A stretch of 64,000 nt of DNA from Dinoroseobacter sp049800775. GTDB taxonomy: Bacteria; Pseudomonadota; Alphaproteobacteria; Rhodobacterales; Rhodobacteraceae. Each line of letters begins with the position of its first letter. The first letter of the stretch is position 1. The position numbers and the translations under genes are program-made. Location: positions 186,001 through 250,000 of the forward strand of contig NZ_JBNAFR010000002.1 of assembly GCF_049800775.1 (NCBI RefSeq), read 5' to 3'. Positions 49,834 to 57,917 of this stretch are shown here, one piece after another. The notes under the pieces were generated by a model. That model saw only the letters and a program-made list of their open reading frames with translations. It made no database searches and had not been told where the DNA came from.

Positions 49834-49860
49834 TATTGCTCAACGGTGAAATATTATTGC
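49834..49860 (+). promoter_or_regulatory. Candidate Lrp operator with direct repeats
   Basis: TATTGC occurs at 49834-49839 and 49855-49860, 21 bp apart (two helical turns), in an AT-rich stretch between divergent trxB and the Lrp/AsnC gene. AT-rich, helically phased repeats next to an lrp-type gene suggest autoregulation. Confidence 0.35.
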
Positions 49861-49907
49861 GCAGCCAGAGCGTGTCACGTAAGAAACCCCTATGGGAAGG
49901 GGCTGCT

Positions 49908-50408
49908 ATGCATGCATCTAAATTAGATCCGATTGATCGCAAGATCCTGGCGGAGCTTCAGGCCGATGGTCGCATGACCAATGTGGAGCTGGCCAAGCGG
50001 GTCGGCATCTCGGCACCACCCTGTCTGCGCAGGGTCCGCGCGCTGGAGGATGCGGGCTTTATCCGTGGCTACCATGCGGACGTGGACAGTCGCGCGCTGG
50101 GCTTTGAGGTGCAGGTCTTTGCCATGGTTGGGCTGAACAGCCAGGCCGAATCGGATCTGAGCGCCTTCGAGGCGCGCTGCCGCGAATGGCCGCTGGTCCG
50201 CGAATGCCACATGCTCAATGGTGAGATCGATTTCATCCTGAAATGCGTGGCGCCGGACCTGTCCTCGTTCCAAAGCTTCCTCACCGGGCAACTCACCGCT
50301 GCCGAGAACGTGGCCAGCGTCAAAACTTCGCTGGTGATCCGCGGGGCGAAGGACGAGCCGGGTGTCCCCTTCGACGTCATGGAAGAACGTCTGAGCCGCA
50401 CCGCCTGA
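49908..50408 (+). CDS. Lrp/AsnC-family transcriptional regulator
   Basis: A 166-residue regulator. The N-terminal helix-turn-helix is KLDPIDRKILAELQADGRMTNVELAKRVGISAPPCLRRVRALEDAGFIRGYHADVD. The C-terminal RAM (ligand-binding) domain runs from FEVQVFAMVGL to VKTSLVIRGAK, with HMLNGEIDFILKCVAPD as the effector-contact segment. Such proteins sense amino acids and form octamers. The start is the ATG at 49908 after GGGAAGGGG; an upstream in-frame ATG gives an ill-fitting leader. Its target may be itself and trxB; no amino-acid gene is adjacent. Confidence 0.92.
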   Translation: MHASKLDPIDRKILAELQADGRMTNVELAKRVGISAPPCLRRVRALEDAGFIRGYHADVDSRALGFEVQVFAMVGLNSQAESDLSAFEARCREWPLVRECHMLNGEIDFILKCVAPDLSSFQSFLTGQLTAAENVASVKTSLVIRGAKDEPGVPFDVMEERLSRTA

Positions 50409-50411
50409 GCG

Positions 50412-50436
50412 GACGCCGCAGCGCCCGCCCGGCGTC
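50412..50436 (+). terminator. Terminator between the Lrp and Hint genes
   Basis: GACGCCG (50412-50418) pairs with CGGCGTC (50430-50436), loop of 11, followed by TTCAATT. It lies between convergent genes ending at 50408 and 50438. Confidence 0.6.
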
Positions 50437-50437
50437 T

Positions 50438-51145
50438 TCAATTCCCGAGCCGCGCCTTGCGGAAAGGCGAAGAGGTCACGAACCGCTCTCCCGGTGCAGC
50501 CGTGAGCCCACCCGGCATCAGCTTTGAAAACGCCGTCGTCACCAGCCCGCTTTGCCGCGAGAGAAAAGCGTCAGTGTCCAGTGTCCGCACGGGCAGACCA
50601 TTGGCCGAGACCCAGCCCGGCGCCTCGCAGGCGATCTGGAACAGACGCACCGGGGTCGGCGGCACGAGCGCCGTGATCATGTCATCATTCGGATAGCTGT
50701 CCAGCGGGCGCGAGCTCTCGGTGAAGGGGTCGAGCAGGATCTCTGCCCCGGCCCCCAGGATCACATCGCTGAGCGGGCGGGCAAAGCCGAAACGCTCGGG
50801 CTGCACCCGGCGCAGCCAGGGCGCGTCCAGGGCGTCCGGGCGCAGGGTCACCTCGCCAATCCATGTGATGGTCATCGGGTTGCCGTCGGCCCCGGTCACC
50901 TCGTCCTCAAGCGCAAGATCCTCGATGGAGACTGTGCCATCTGGCACGCGGATCTGTGCGCCCTGGGCAAAGATCCCGAAGGCCGGCAGAAGGCGCAGGG
51001 TGATCTCGGCATTGCGTGCGCAAAGGCTCCGCTCCCCCATATGGATGCAGCGGCTGGAAAACTTTGCCAGAATTGGCAATTGGGTGGTCGACGACGTTGG
51101 CGTGTCCGACCCAACATGGGCGGACGGAAAACGAACAGGAGCCAT
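50438..51145 (-). CDS. Hint-domain protein lacking the usual N-terminal catalytic Cys
   Basis: A 235-residue protein with a hedgehog/intein (Hint_2-like) domain: GAQIRVPDGTVSIEDLALEDEVTGADGNPMTITWIGEVTLRPDALD, then PERFGFARPLSDVILGAGAEILLDPF and NDDMITALVPPTPVRLFQIACEAPGWVSANGLPVRTLD. Classical Hint domains begin with a Cys before F-x-x-GT; here the position reads AFGIFAQGAQI, so self-splicing chemistry is probably lost. Such stand-alone Hint proteins are common in roseobacters, and their role is unsettled. The start at 51145 is uncertain; a Met 35 residues later (MGERSLCARNAE) is an alternative. No signal peptide. Confidence 0.75.
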   Translation of the reverse strand: MAPVRFPSAHVGSDTPTSSTTQLPILAKFSSRCIHMGERSLCARNAEITLRLLPAFGIFAQGAQIRVPDGTVSIEDLALEDEVTGADGNPMTITWIGEVTLRPDALDAPWLRRVQPERFGFARPLSDVILGAGAEILLDPFTESSRPLDSYPNDDMITALVPPTPVRLFQIACEAPGWVSANGLPVRTLDTDAFLSRQSGLVTTAFSKLMPGGLTAAPGERFVTSSPFRKARLGN

Positions 51146-51250
51146 ACTCGTTACTCTCGGGTTGCTGTACGGCCCCCACCGCTATCAGCCCCTCGACGCT
51201 CGTCCGTTTGAGTAAAATTGTCAAAGAATTTAAGTCGTAAACCTTAACAT

Positions 51251-51270
51251 CCCGCCCGCATCGGGGCGGG
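51251..51270 (-). terminator. Hairpin 3' of the 51-residue gene
   Basis: CCCGCCC and GGGCGGG with a 6-base loop, directly after the stop of the 51279-51434 gene on the minus strand. A weak T-containing tail (ATGTTAAGG) follows. Confidence 0.5.
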
Positions 51271-51278
51271 GGCCAGGG

Positions 51279-51434
51279 TCATCCGACCCGGCGCACAAGC
51301 TCCTCAACTGGCTCATTGGGCATCGCACGCAGGGACGCCGGGCGGCGGGTGCCGCGGGCATAGGGCATGGGCGGGATTTCGTCCTCGGTGGCGCGGATCA
51401 TCGCGATCAGCCAGCGTGGTGTCTTGGTCATCAT
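51279..51434 (-). CDS. Small basic protein of unknown function
   Basis: A 51-residue protein beginning MMTKTPRWLIAMIRATEDEI and ending NEPVEELVRRVG. GGAGGGACACCC precedes the start, a strong ribosome site, and a hairpin follows the stop, so it looks like a real short gene. It is basic with an amphipathic start (TPRWLIAMIRA). I do not recognise a family and assign no function. A longer frame upstream of the ribosome site reads as noise. Confidence 0.65.
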   Translation of the reverse strand: MMTKTPRWLIAMIRATEDEIPPMPYARGTRRPASLRAMPNEPVEELVRRVG

Positions 51435-51682
51435 GGGTGTCCCTCCGGACTTGTCACTCGTTTCCCAGCCAATACCCCGCATTGCGGCTGATTGTTCACA
51501 CGGTCGCCGGGGAATGAGGCGCTTTCTGGGCCGATTTCGGACATTTTGAGTCAAATTGTTCGGATGGGGCCGTGCGGGCGCTCGGCGGAAACACCTGTTT
51601 TTCCGAGGGAAATCGCGAAAATCGCGGCGGATTTGCAACGCTGCGCCCGGCGGATGGGGCAGAAATGTGGCGGCAATGTGGT

Positions 51683-52441
51683 CTAGAGCCGGATGGTCGC
51701 GATCAGGCGGCCGTAATCGGCTTCGGACTGGTGCACGCTACGCCGATAGGAAAAGAACCGGCCCGGATCCGAATAGGTGCAATGACCGGTCCATTCCGCG
51801 TGGGCGATTCCGGCGGCCCGCAGGCGGGTCAGCCCGTAGGAGATCAGGTCGAACTGATACTTATTGCCGAAGCCATTGATAAAGAAGCGGCCATTCTCCG
51901 GGTCGTCCTCCAGAAACCGTTCCAGAAATTCCGGGCCGACCTCATAGGCGGTCTGCGAGATCGAGGGGCCGATCACGGCAGCAATCCTGTCGCGCGTTGC
52001 CCCGGCCACCACCATCTCGTCAATCGTCGCCTCGAGCACCCCGTCCAGTGCCCCGCGCCAGCCTGCATGGGCGGCGGCAATCACACCGGCCTCGGCATCG
52101 GCAAAGAGGACCGGCTGGCAATCGGCGGTCAGGATCCCGAGGGCAAGCCCCGGCACCGTCGTGACCATGGCGTCCGCCTTGGGTTTGGGCCCGTCGCCCA
52201 TGGGCCCGTCCAGGCGGACCACATCCGGGGAATGGACCTGATGCACCGTGGCGAGTTGCGGCAGGGCCACCTCCATCGCCGCGGCGACGCGGGCGCGGTT
52301 CATCTCCACCGCCTCGGACTGGTCCGACGAGCCCGGTCCGCAATTGAGCCCTTCGAATACCCCGGAGGAGGCTCCGCCCTTGCGGGTGAAGAAGCCGTGG
52401 GTCACCGACAGGGCCGGCGAAGTCAGGATGTCGAGCGTCAT
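51683..52441 (-). CDS. pgeF: Peptidoglycan editing factor PgeF (YfiH / DUF152 family)
   Basis: A 252-residue enzyme of the YfiH/laccase-domain family, now known to remove L-Ser wrongly added to peptidoglycan precursors and earlier called a polyphenol oxidase. Motifs: VTHGFFTRKGGASSGVFEGLNCG, ATVHQVHSPDVV, LTADCQPVLF and AAHAGWRG holding the Cys/His metal ligands, and HCTYSDPGRFFSYRRS near the end. It is the third gene of lgt, midA-like, pgeF, starting 21 bp after the methyltransferase gene. Cytoplasmic. Confidence 0.93.
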   Translation of the reverse strand: MTLDILTSPALSVTHGFFTRKGGASSGVFEGLNCGPGSSDQSEAVEMNRARVAAAMEVALPQLATVHQVHSPDVVRLDGPMGDGPKPKADAMVTTVPGLALGILTADCQPVLFADAEAGVIAAAHAGWRGALDGVLEATIDEMVVAGATRDRIAAVIGPSISQTAYEVGPEFLERFLEDDPENGRFFINGFGNKYQFDLISYGLTRLRAAGIAHAEWTGHCTYSDPGRFFSYRRSVHQSEADYGRLIATIRL

Positions 52442-52462
52442 GGATCGGCTCCGGTCGAGAGA

Positions 52463-53524
52463 TCAGGGGCGCATCCCGGCGAGGGGCGGCGCGTCCTTGG
52501 GACTCACGCCGAGCACTTTGAACAGGGTTCCCATTTCATCCGGGTGGGTCAAGCGCCGATGTGCGGCGATGTGGCTGTCCAGAGCCGCACCGCTCAGGCG
52601 CGTGGCCAAGGCCTGTGCCCGTGCCGTGATGCCGAGCTGTTCGAGAAAGACCCCCTGCGGTGTCAGGGGGGCGGGATGCGCACCCGCCTCGGCGGCGGCC
52701 TGTGCCAGCGGCTCGAAATCCACATGGGCCGTCAGGTCCGCCTCACCCGGATGGGCGAGCACCGGGTCAGGCGCATGCGCGCGCACTGCCTGCAATGTGT
52801 CGCCCAGACTGTGCCAGCCGCCGTAATCGATGAGGTAGGCTGCACCGCCATGGGTGGCGATGCGCCGGGCTATCTCGGTCATGATCGGGCGCGCCGGGGC
52901 GCAGGTCTCAACGAGATCGCCCGGGGTCGTGTCGCCACGCCGATGATCCAGCTCGGGGCGCGGGTCCGACGGGCCAAGCCCGAGGGACAGCGCGCCGTCG
53001 CTCACCCCGACCATGCGTTCGGCCCAGCCCTCCTCCGTGCGCTGGAACTGGCGGATCGGGAGCGCATCGAAGAACTCGTTTCCCACCAAAAACAGTGGCG
53101 CTTCGGGCAGGTCGGCCACCGTGTCATGCCACTGGGCACCGGGCACGGCCTCGGCCTGCACGCGGCGCAGGGCCGGGCTGGCCTCCACCAGATGCGGGTG
53201 CAGACGCGGGCCACCGGGGATCTGACCAAAGACCCGCAGGATATCGGCCATCAGCGTGCCCCGCCCCGGACCGATCTCGGCAAGGCAGGCCTCGGCGGGG
53301 GCTCCCTGATCCATCCAGGCCTGTGCGAGGGCAAGGCCCAGCATCTCGCCGAACATCTGGCTGATCTCCGGGGCCGTGGTGAAATCGCCCTCCCGCCCGA
53401 ACGGGGGCCGGGTGGTGTAATAACCATGCGCGGGATGGAGCAGGCACTCCGCCATGTACTCGGCCACGGTAATCGGGCCGGTCGCCGCGATCCGCGCGAT
53501 CAGAAGCTCGGCCAGGGGCGTCAT
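52463..53524 (-). CDS. MidA/NDUFAF7-family SAM-dependent methyltransferase
   Basis: A 353-residue protein: ITVAEYMAECLLHPAHGYYTTRPPFGREGDFTTAPEISQMFGEMLGLALAQAW is the strongly conserved opening, then AEIGPGRGTLMADILRV (SAM-binding loop), LVGNEFFDALPIRQF, and GAAYLIDYGGWHSLGDTLQAVRAH. The mitochondrial relative NDUFAF7 methylates an arginine in complex I subunit NDUFS2; bacterial targets are not established. Its start overlaps the lgt stop by 4 bp (ATGA), so it is coupled to lgt. Confidence 0.93.
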   Translation of the reverse strand: MTPLAELLIARIAATGPITVAEYMAECLLHPAHGYYTTRPPFGREGDFTTAPEISQMFGEMLGLALAQAWMDQGAPAEACLAEIGPGRGTLMADILRVFGQIPGGPRLHPHLVEASPALRRVQAEAVPGAQWHDTVADLPEAPLFLVGNEFFDALPIRQFQRTEEGWAERMVGVSDGALSLGLGPSDPRPELDHRRGDTTPGDLVETCAPARPIMTEIARRIATHGGAAYLIDYGGWHSLGDTLQAVRAHAPDPVLAHPGEADLTAHVDFEPLAQAAAEAGAHPAPLTPQGVFLEQLGITARAQALATRLSGAALDSHIAAHRRLTHPDEMGTLFKVLGVSPKDAPPLAGMRP

Positions 53525-54417
53525 GCAGGGGCCGCCGGGCGCAGGTGCGCGCGCGCAATCAGCGCAATCCCCAGCGCGATCATCGGCAGGCTGAGGATCT
53601 GTCCCATGGTCAGCCCCCACTCGCCCAGTTGCAGGGCATAGCCCACCGGGTTGCCTGCGCTGACAAACTGCGCGTCGGGCTGGCGCACCAGTTCGACTAT
53701 AAACCGCGCCGCGCCATAGCCAGCAAGGAAGGTGCCAAAGATCGTGCCGGTGCGGGCCAGCGCCCCGCGCCGCAGCAGGACCCAGAGGACGAGCCCCAGC
53801 AGCAGTCCTTCGAGCCCGGCTTCATAAAGCTGGGACGGGTGACGGGCGCAGAGCTCGCCCATGGGCTGGCCGCAATCCTGCGCACTCAGCCCGGGAAAGA
53901 TCACGCCCCAGGGCGCGTCGGTCGGGCGGCCCCAAAGCTCGGCATTCACGAAATTCGACATCCGCCCGAGGAACAGCCCCGGAGGCGTGGCCAGCGCCAG
54001 CGCGTCCGCCGTGCGCAGGGGCGGCACTCCCTCGCGCCAGCAAAACAGCGCGACGGCGAGAACCACCCCGACCAGACCGCCATGGAAGGCCATGCCGCCC
54101 TGCCAGACCATCAGGATCTCGGCCGGGTTTCGCAGGTAGTAATCGGGCTGGTAGAACAGGACAAAGCCGAGCCGCCCGCCGAGGATCACCCCCAGCACCA
54201 CCCAGGTCAGCAATGCCTCGACCTGGGGCGGGGTCATGGGGGCGGGCTTGGCCCCCCACAGGGCGGGCCGCTGCACGAGCCGCGTGACGATCCACCATCC
54301 CAGCCCGAGCCCCACGATATAGGCCAGTGCATACCAGCGCAGGGCGAAGGTGAAGGTCCCGATCTCGATGCTGAAGAGTTCAGGCGACAGGGGCGGGAAG
54401 GGAATGGCGAAGGGCAT
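53521..54417 (-). CDS. lgt: Prolipoprotein diacylglyceryl transferase
   Basis: A 298-residue inner-membrane enzyme that attaches diacylglycerol to the lipobox Cys of prolipoproteins. It has seven predicted helices (starting FTFALRWYALAYIVGLGLGWWIV), the segment QGGMAFHGGLVGVVLAV and the Lgt signature GRMSNFVNAELWG. The start at 54417 has GGAG before it; earlier in-frame Mets would add a tail unlike the family. First gene of lgt, midA-like, pgeF, and divergent from the ubiK-like gene. Confidence 0.95.
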   Translation of the reverse strand: MPFAIPFPPLSPELFSIEIGTFTFALRWYALAYIVGLGLGWWIVTRLVQRPALWGAKPAPMTPPQVEALLTWVVLGVILGGRLGFVLFYQPDYYLRNPAEILMVWQGGMAFHGGLVGVVLAVALFCWREGVPPLRTADALALATPPGLFLGRMSNFVNAELWGRPTDAPWGVIFPGLSAQDCGQPMGELCARHPSQLYEAGLEGLLLGLVLWVLLRRGALARTGTIFGTFLAGYGAARFIVELVRQPDAQFVSAGNPVGYALQLGEWGLTMGQILSLPMIALGIALIARAHLRPAAPA

Positions 54418-54532
54418 GGCGGGCTCCGGCGTCTGGGGCGATCTGTCCGGGCTGACCGCGCGGATGTCAACCTTGAGCTTTGGCAGGGGCGGGGCCATAT
54501 ACATCTCAACACGGTAGATGACGGAGCGCCCC

Positions 54533-54775
54533 ATGCAGACGCGAAACAAACTGTTCGACGATATCGGCCAACTGATGACCAACGCCATGGGCGTGGCCCA
54601 GGGCGCCAAGGACGAGGCCGAAACCGCGATGAAGGGCGTGATGGACCGCTGGCTCGCGGATCGCGACTTCGTCACCCGCGAGGAATTCGACGCGGTGCGC
54701 ACCATGGCCCAGAAGGCCCGCGAGGAGAACGAAGCGCTCAAGGCCCGGATCGAGGCGCTTGAAGCCAAGGGCTGA
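54533..54775 (+). CDS. ubiK: UbiK-like accessory factor (BMFP family)
   Basis: An 80-residue protein of the YqiC/BMFP family: an amphipathic N-terminal helix (NKLFDDIGQLMTNAMGVAQGAKDEAE) and a C-terminal coiled coil (FVTREEFDAVRTMAQKAREENEALKARIEALEA). Family members trimerise, fuse membranes in vitro and assist aerobic ubiquinone synthesis. The start at 54533 is set by GGAG 8 bases before; an ATG five codons earlier is possible. Divergent from lgt with 115 bp between. Confidence 0.88.
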   Translation: MQTRNKLFDDIGQLMTNAMGVAQGAKDEAETAMKGVMDRWLADRDFVTREEFDAVRTMAQKAREENEALKARIEALEAKG

Positions 54776-55140
54776 GGCCTGAACGACCGCTTGGGCCGGG
54801 AGATCTCCGGCCTGCGCGCCCACTGCCTGAAATTTGGGCATTAACCTCTGAGTCGCTCAGGTGGGTCCAATTTGGGGGGCTGAGGCTTCAAAATCAGGGG
54901 GCTGCGCGGGTGCCTTTGGCACGGCAGGCCCCGGGTTTCTTAAGACTTTCCCGAATTCTGTGGATAACTCCGGCGCAAACCGCCGCGCGACGCCGCGCTG
55001 TGAAAATACGTCTTTACAGGACGCCCCAAAGCCGGACACCATATCTTGTAAGACGCGGGCCGCCGCGGTCCGGGTCTTGTAATGACACCCAGCCTATAGT
55101 GGGGGTTCCCCTCGCGACCGGCAAACAAACGGGGCCGCGC
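54776..55140. other. 365-bp gene-free stretch with a hairpin and a DnaA box
   Basis: The first part has the hairpin GGCCGG-GAGATCT-CCGGCC (54794-54812), a likely terminator for the ubiK-like gene. A smaller hairpin GTGCC-TTT-GGCAC follows near 54910. At 54959-54967 TGTGGATAA is a perfect DnaA box (TTATCCACA) on the minus strand. The last 100 bp, with two TCTTGTAA stretches and a TATAGT at 55095, should hold the promoter of the next gene, but no hexamer pair has good spacing. No open frame here looks coding. Confidence 0.6.
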
Positions 55141-55644
55141 ATGTCACTCATCGAGCAGCATTACGAAACCGACGATCTGCATCCGATCGACATTGTCGAG
55201 ACAATTGCCGAGCATAACGACTGGGATTTCGACCGGATCGCCGAGGATCAGATCGCCATGGCCGTCGAGGGCCAGTGGCGGACCTATTCGGCGACCCTGG
55301 CCTGGTCGGCCTATGACGAGACGCTGCGGCTGGTGATGACCTTTGACATGGAGCCGCCCGAACACCGGGTGGCCGCGCTCCATGAAGTGTTGAACGCCGT
55401 GAATGACCAATGCTGGACCGGCGCCTTCACCCATTGGGCCAAGCAGCAGCTCATGGTCTATCGCTATGGCCTCGTCTTGACCGGCGGCGCGATTGCGGGG
55501 CCGGAACAGATCGACCGGATGATGACCACGGCCTTCCTGAACTGTGAGCGGTTCTACCCGGCGTTTCAGCTGGCGACATGGGGCGAGCAGGACCCGCAGG
55601 CGGCGATCGACGTGGCCATTGCAGAGGCGTACGGGCGCGCCTAA
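55141..55644 (+). CDS. YbjN-domain protein (putative sensory/chaperone-like)
   Basis: A 167-residue cytoplasmic protein of the YbjN family, a type III secretion chaperone-like fold. Recognisable parts are HPIDIVETIAEHNDWDFDRIAEDQIAMAVEGQWRTYSATLAWSAYDETLRLVMTFDMEPPE, LHEVLNAVNDQCWTGAFTHWAKQQLMVYRYGLVL and MMTTAFLNCERFYPAFQLATWG. The function of the alphaproteobacterial members is not established. It precedes proC by 29 bp, and this neighbourhood may be conserved. The start at 55141 gives the family's usual N-terminus; an upstream open frame does not. Confidence 0.85.
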   Translation: MSLIEQHYETDDLHPIDIVETIAEHNDWDFDRIAEDQIAMAVEGQWRTYSATLAWSAYDETLRLVMTFDMEPPEHRVAALHEVLNAVNDQCWTGAFTHWAKQQLMVYRYGLVLTGGAIAGPEQIDRMMTTAFLNCERFYPAFQLATWGEQDPQAAIDVAIAEAYGRA

Positions 55645-55673
55645 CCTGCCCCCGTTGGACGCGGGGAGAACAC

Positions 55674-56495
55674 ATGAGTTTGGACGATGTAGGCCGCCGG
55701 GGGTTGTTCCTTCTGGGATGCGGAAAGATGGGCTCGGCCATGTTGCAGGGCTGGCTGGCGCAGGGGATTGCCCCGGCATCGGTCTGGGTGATGGACCCCA
55801 AGCCGTCAGACTGGCTGACGGGGCTGGCCGCCGAGGGGCTGCACCTGAACGAAGGTGTGCCCGGTGCGCCCGCCATCGCCCTTCTGGCGGTCAAGCCGCA
55901 GATGATGGGCGACGCGCTGGGGCCGGTGACGGCGCTGGGCGGAGGCGAGACGCTGATCCTGTCCATCGCGGCAGGCACCCCGATCCGGTATTTCGAAGAG
56001 GCGTTCGGGGCGAGCACGCCGATCATCCGCGCCATGCCCAACACGCCCGCAGCGATTGGCAAGGGGATCACGGCGATCACCGGAAATGGGGCCGCGGGCG
56101 AGGCCCATCTGGCCCTGGCCGAAGCTCTGCTGGCCGCAATCGGCCAGACCGTGCGGCTTGAGGGCGAGCATCAGATGGATGCGGTCACGGCGGTGTCAGG
56201 CTCGGGTCCGGCCTATGTTTTCCACCTGATTGAGACGATGGCCGTCGCGGGCGAGGCCGAGGGGTTGCCCCGGGCGCTCGCCCTGCATCTGGCCAAGGCC
56301 ACGGTCGCGGGCGCGGGGGCGCTGGCGGAGGCCGCCAGCGCGGACCCGTCCCAATTGCGGGTGAACGTCACCAGTCCGGCGGGCACGACCGCGGCGGCGC
56401 TGGAGGTTCTCATGGATGAGACCGATGGGTTCCCGCCGCTGTTGCGGCGGGCGGTGGCAGCCGCGGCCCAACGGGGTCGCGAGCTGGCGGAGTAG
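55674..56495 (+). CDS. proC: Pyrroline-5-carboxylate reductase
   Basis: A 273-residue NAD(P)H enzyme for the last step of proline synthesis. It starts with the Rossmann motif LFLLGCGKMGSAMLQGWLAQG, contains IIRAMPNTPAAIGKGITAI and SGSGPAYVFHLIETM, and ends with the ProC signature VTSPAGTTAAALEVLMDETDGFPPLLRRAV. Length is normal. It lies between the ybjN-like gene and csaA (4 bp gap), probably in one operon with both. Confidence 0.95.
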   Translation: MSLDDVGRRGLFLLGCGKMGSAMLQGWLAQGIAPASVWVMDPKPSDWLTGLAAEGLHLNEGVPGAPAIALLAVKPQMMGDALGPVTALGGGETLILSIAAGTPIRYFEEAFGASTPIIRAMPNTPAAIGKGITAITGNGAAGEAHLALAEALLAAIGQTVRLEGEHQMDAVTAVSGSGPAYVFHLIETMAVAGEAEGLPRALALHLAKATVAGAGALAEAASADPSQLRVNVTSPAGTTAAALEVLMDETDGFPPLLRRAVAAAAQRGRELAE

Positions 56496-56499
56496 CGCC

Positions 56500-56838
56500 A
56501 TGGCGGAGATCACGTTTGACGACTTCCTGAAGCTCGATATCCGTGTGGGCGAGATCGTTCAGGCCGAGCCCTATCCGGAAGCGCGCAAGCCCGCGATCAA
56601 GCTCTGGGTCGATTTCGGCGACCCGCTGGGCGTCAAGAAGAGCTCGGCCCAGATCACCCGGCATTACACGCCGGACGCGTTGGTCGGGCGACAGGTGATG
56701 GCGGTGGTGAACTTTCCACCGCGCCAGATCGGAAAATTCATGTCCGAGATCCTCGTGCTGGGGGTGCCGGACACGGAGGGGGAGGTGGTGCTTTTGGCGC
56801 CGGACCTCAAGGTTCCGCTGGGGGGGCGGCTATATTGA
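56500..56838 (+). CDS. csaA: CsaA-like tRNA-binding-domain protein
   Basis: A 112-residue stand-alone OB-fold tRNA-binding domain: FDDFLKLDIRVGEIVQAEPYPEARKPAIKLWVDFG, SSAQITRHYTPDALVGRQVMAVVNFPPRQIGKFMSEILVLG. CsaA proteins have secretion-chaperone-like activity and are homodimers; the domain is also seen in aminoacyl-tRNA synthetases. It starts 4 bp after proC and its stop overlaps the next start by one base (TGATG), so three genes are tightly coupled. Confidence 0.93.
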   Translation: MAEITFDDFLKLDIRVGEIVQAEPYPEARKPAIKLWVDFGDPLGVKKSSAQITRHYTPDALVGRQVMAVVNFPPRQIGKFMSEILVLGVPDTEGEVVLLAPDLKVPLGGRLY

Positions 56839-57788
56839 TGAAACTTCTGATTTCCCGGCCCTTGCCGGAGGCTGTGCTGGCCAAAGCCGGCGCCACGTTC
56901 GACACGACGGTCCGCTCCGAGACGACGCCGATGGATGCGGGCGAGCTGCGCGCGGCCCTGCGCGACTATGATCTGGTCCTGCCGACCCTCGGGGATCTCT
57001 TCTCGGCCGAGGTCTTCGCCGATGTTCCTGCGCCGCGCGCCAAGTTGCTGGCGAATTTCGGGGTGGGCTACAATCATATCGATGCCGCTGCGGCCAAGGC
57101 CGCCGGGATCGCGGTGACCAACACCCCCGGCGCGGTGACGGATGCCACGGCAGACACGGCGATGACCCTGATCCTGATGGCGGCGCGCCGCGCGGGCGAG
57201 GGCGAGCGCCTTGTGCGCGCCGGAGCGTGGGAGGGCTGGCACCCGACCCAGATGCTGGGCCTGCATGTCACGGGCAAGACGCTGGGGGTGATCGGCATGG
57301 GCCGGATCGGCCAGGCCATCGCGGCGCGGTGCCACCATGGGTTCGGCATGGATGTGGTGTTCCAGAACCGCTCTCCCAAGACGCTGGACCTGCCCGCGAC
57401 CCAGTTGGGCTCGATCCCCGAGGTGATGGCGGCGGCGGATGTGGTTGTGGTCGCGGTTCCCGGCGGGGCCGAGACAAAGCACCTGATCGGGGCGGAGGCG
57501 TTCGCGGCCATGCGCCCCCACGGGGTCTTCGTGAACATCGCCCGGGGCGATGTGGTGGATGAAGCCGCCCTGATCGCCGCGCTCGAAGCCGGGCAGATGG
57601 GGGCAGCGGGGCTCGATGTTTACGAGTTCGAGCCCAAGGTCCCCGAGGCCCTGCGCGCCCGGGAGGATGTCGTCCTGCTGCCGCATCTGGGCACCGCGGC
57701 GCTCGAAGTGCGCGAGGCGATGGGGTTCATGGCGCTCGACAATGTCATTGCCTGCGCCGAGGGGACGCCCTTGCCCAACCCGGTCTGA
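56838..57788 (+). CDS. D-isomer-specific 2-hydroxyacid dehydrogenase (glyoxylate/hydroxypyruvate reductase type)
   Basis: A 316-residue NAD(P)-dependent enzyme. Catalytic-domain motif NFGVGYNHIDAAAAKAAGIAVTNTPGAVTDATADTAMTLILMAARR; Rossmann GKTLGVIGMGRIGQAIAARCHHGFGMDVVFQNRS; active-site Arg in INIARG-like VNIARGDVVDEAALIAAL; Glu in DVYEFEPKVP; His in LLPHLGTAA. This is the D-glycerate dehydrogenase/GhrB branch, which reduces glyoxylate or hydroxypyruvate. It could act on glyoxylate made by the ureide cluster, but it lies 48 kb away and no direct link is shown. The alternative start TTG at 56835 is less likely than the ATG at 56838. Confidence 0.92.
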   Translation: MKLLISRPLPEAVLAKAGATFDTTVRSETTPMDAGELRAALRDYDLVLPTLGDLFSAEVFADVPAPRAKLLANFGVGYNHIDAAAAKAAGIAVTNTPGAVTDATADTAMTLILMAARRAGEGERLVRAGAWEGWHPTQMLGLHVTGKTLGVIGMGRIGQAIAARCHHGFGMDVVFQNRSPKTLDLPATQLGSIPEVMAAADVVVVAVPGGAETKHLIGAEAFAAMRPHGVFVNIARGDVVDEAALIAALEAGQMGAAGLDVYEFEPKVPEALRAREDVVLLPHLGTAALEVREAMGFMALDNVIACAEGTPLPNPV

Positions 57789-57917
57789 ACGGGCGCGCCG
57801 GGCGCGACACCCGGCGACCGTCAGGCAGGGCGAACCCTGCGCCCGAAATGAAAACTTTCTTTTTGCGGCGCGCCGCCCCTAAACTGGCGTCCGAGACTTA
57901 CGTGGAAAGACTTTACG

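Noticed and set aside
51572..53641. A 689-codon plus-strand frame opposite pgeF and the methyltransferase
   Set aside because: The opposite strand carries coupled genes with clear motifs and ATGA overlaps; this frame has none.
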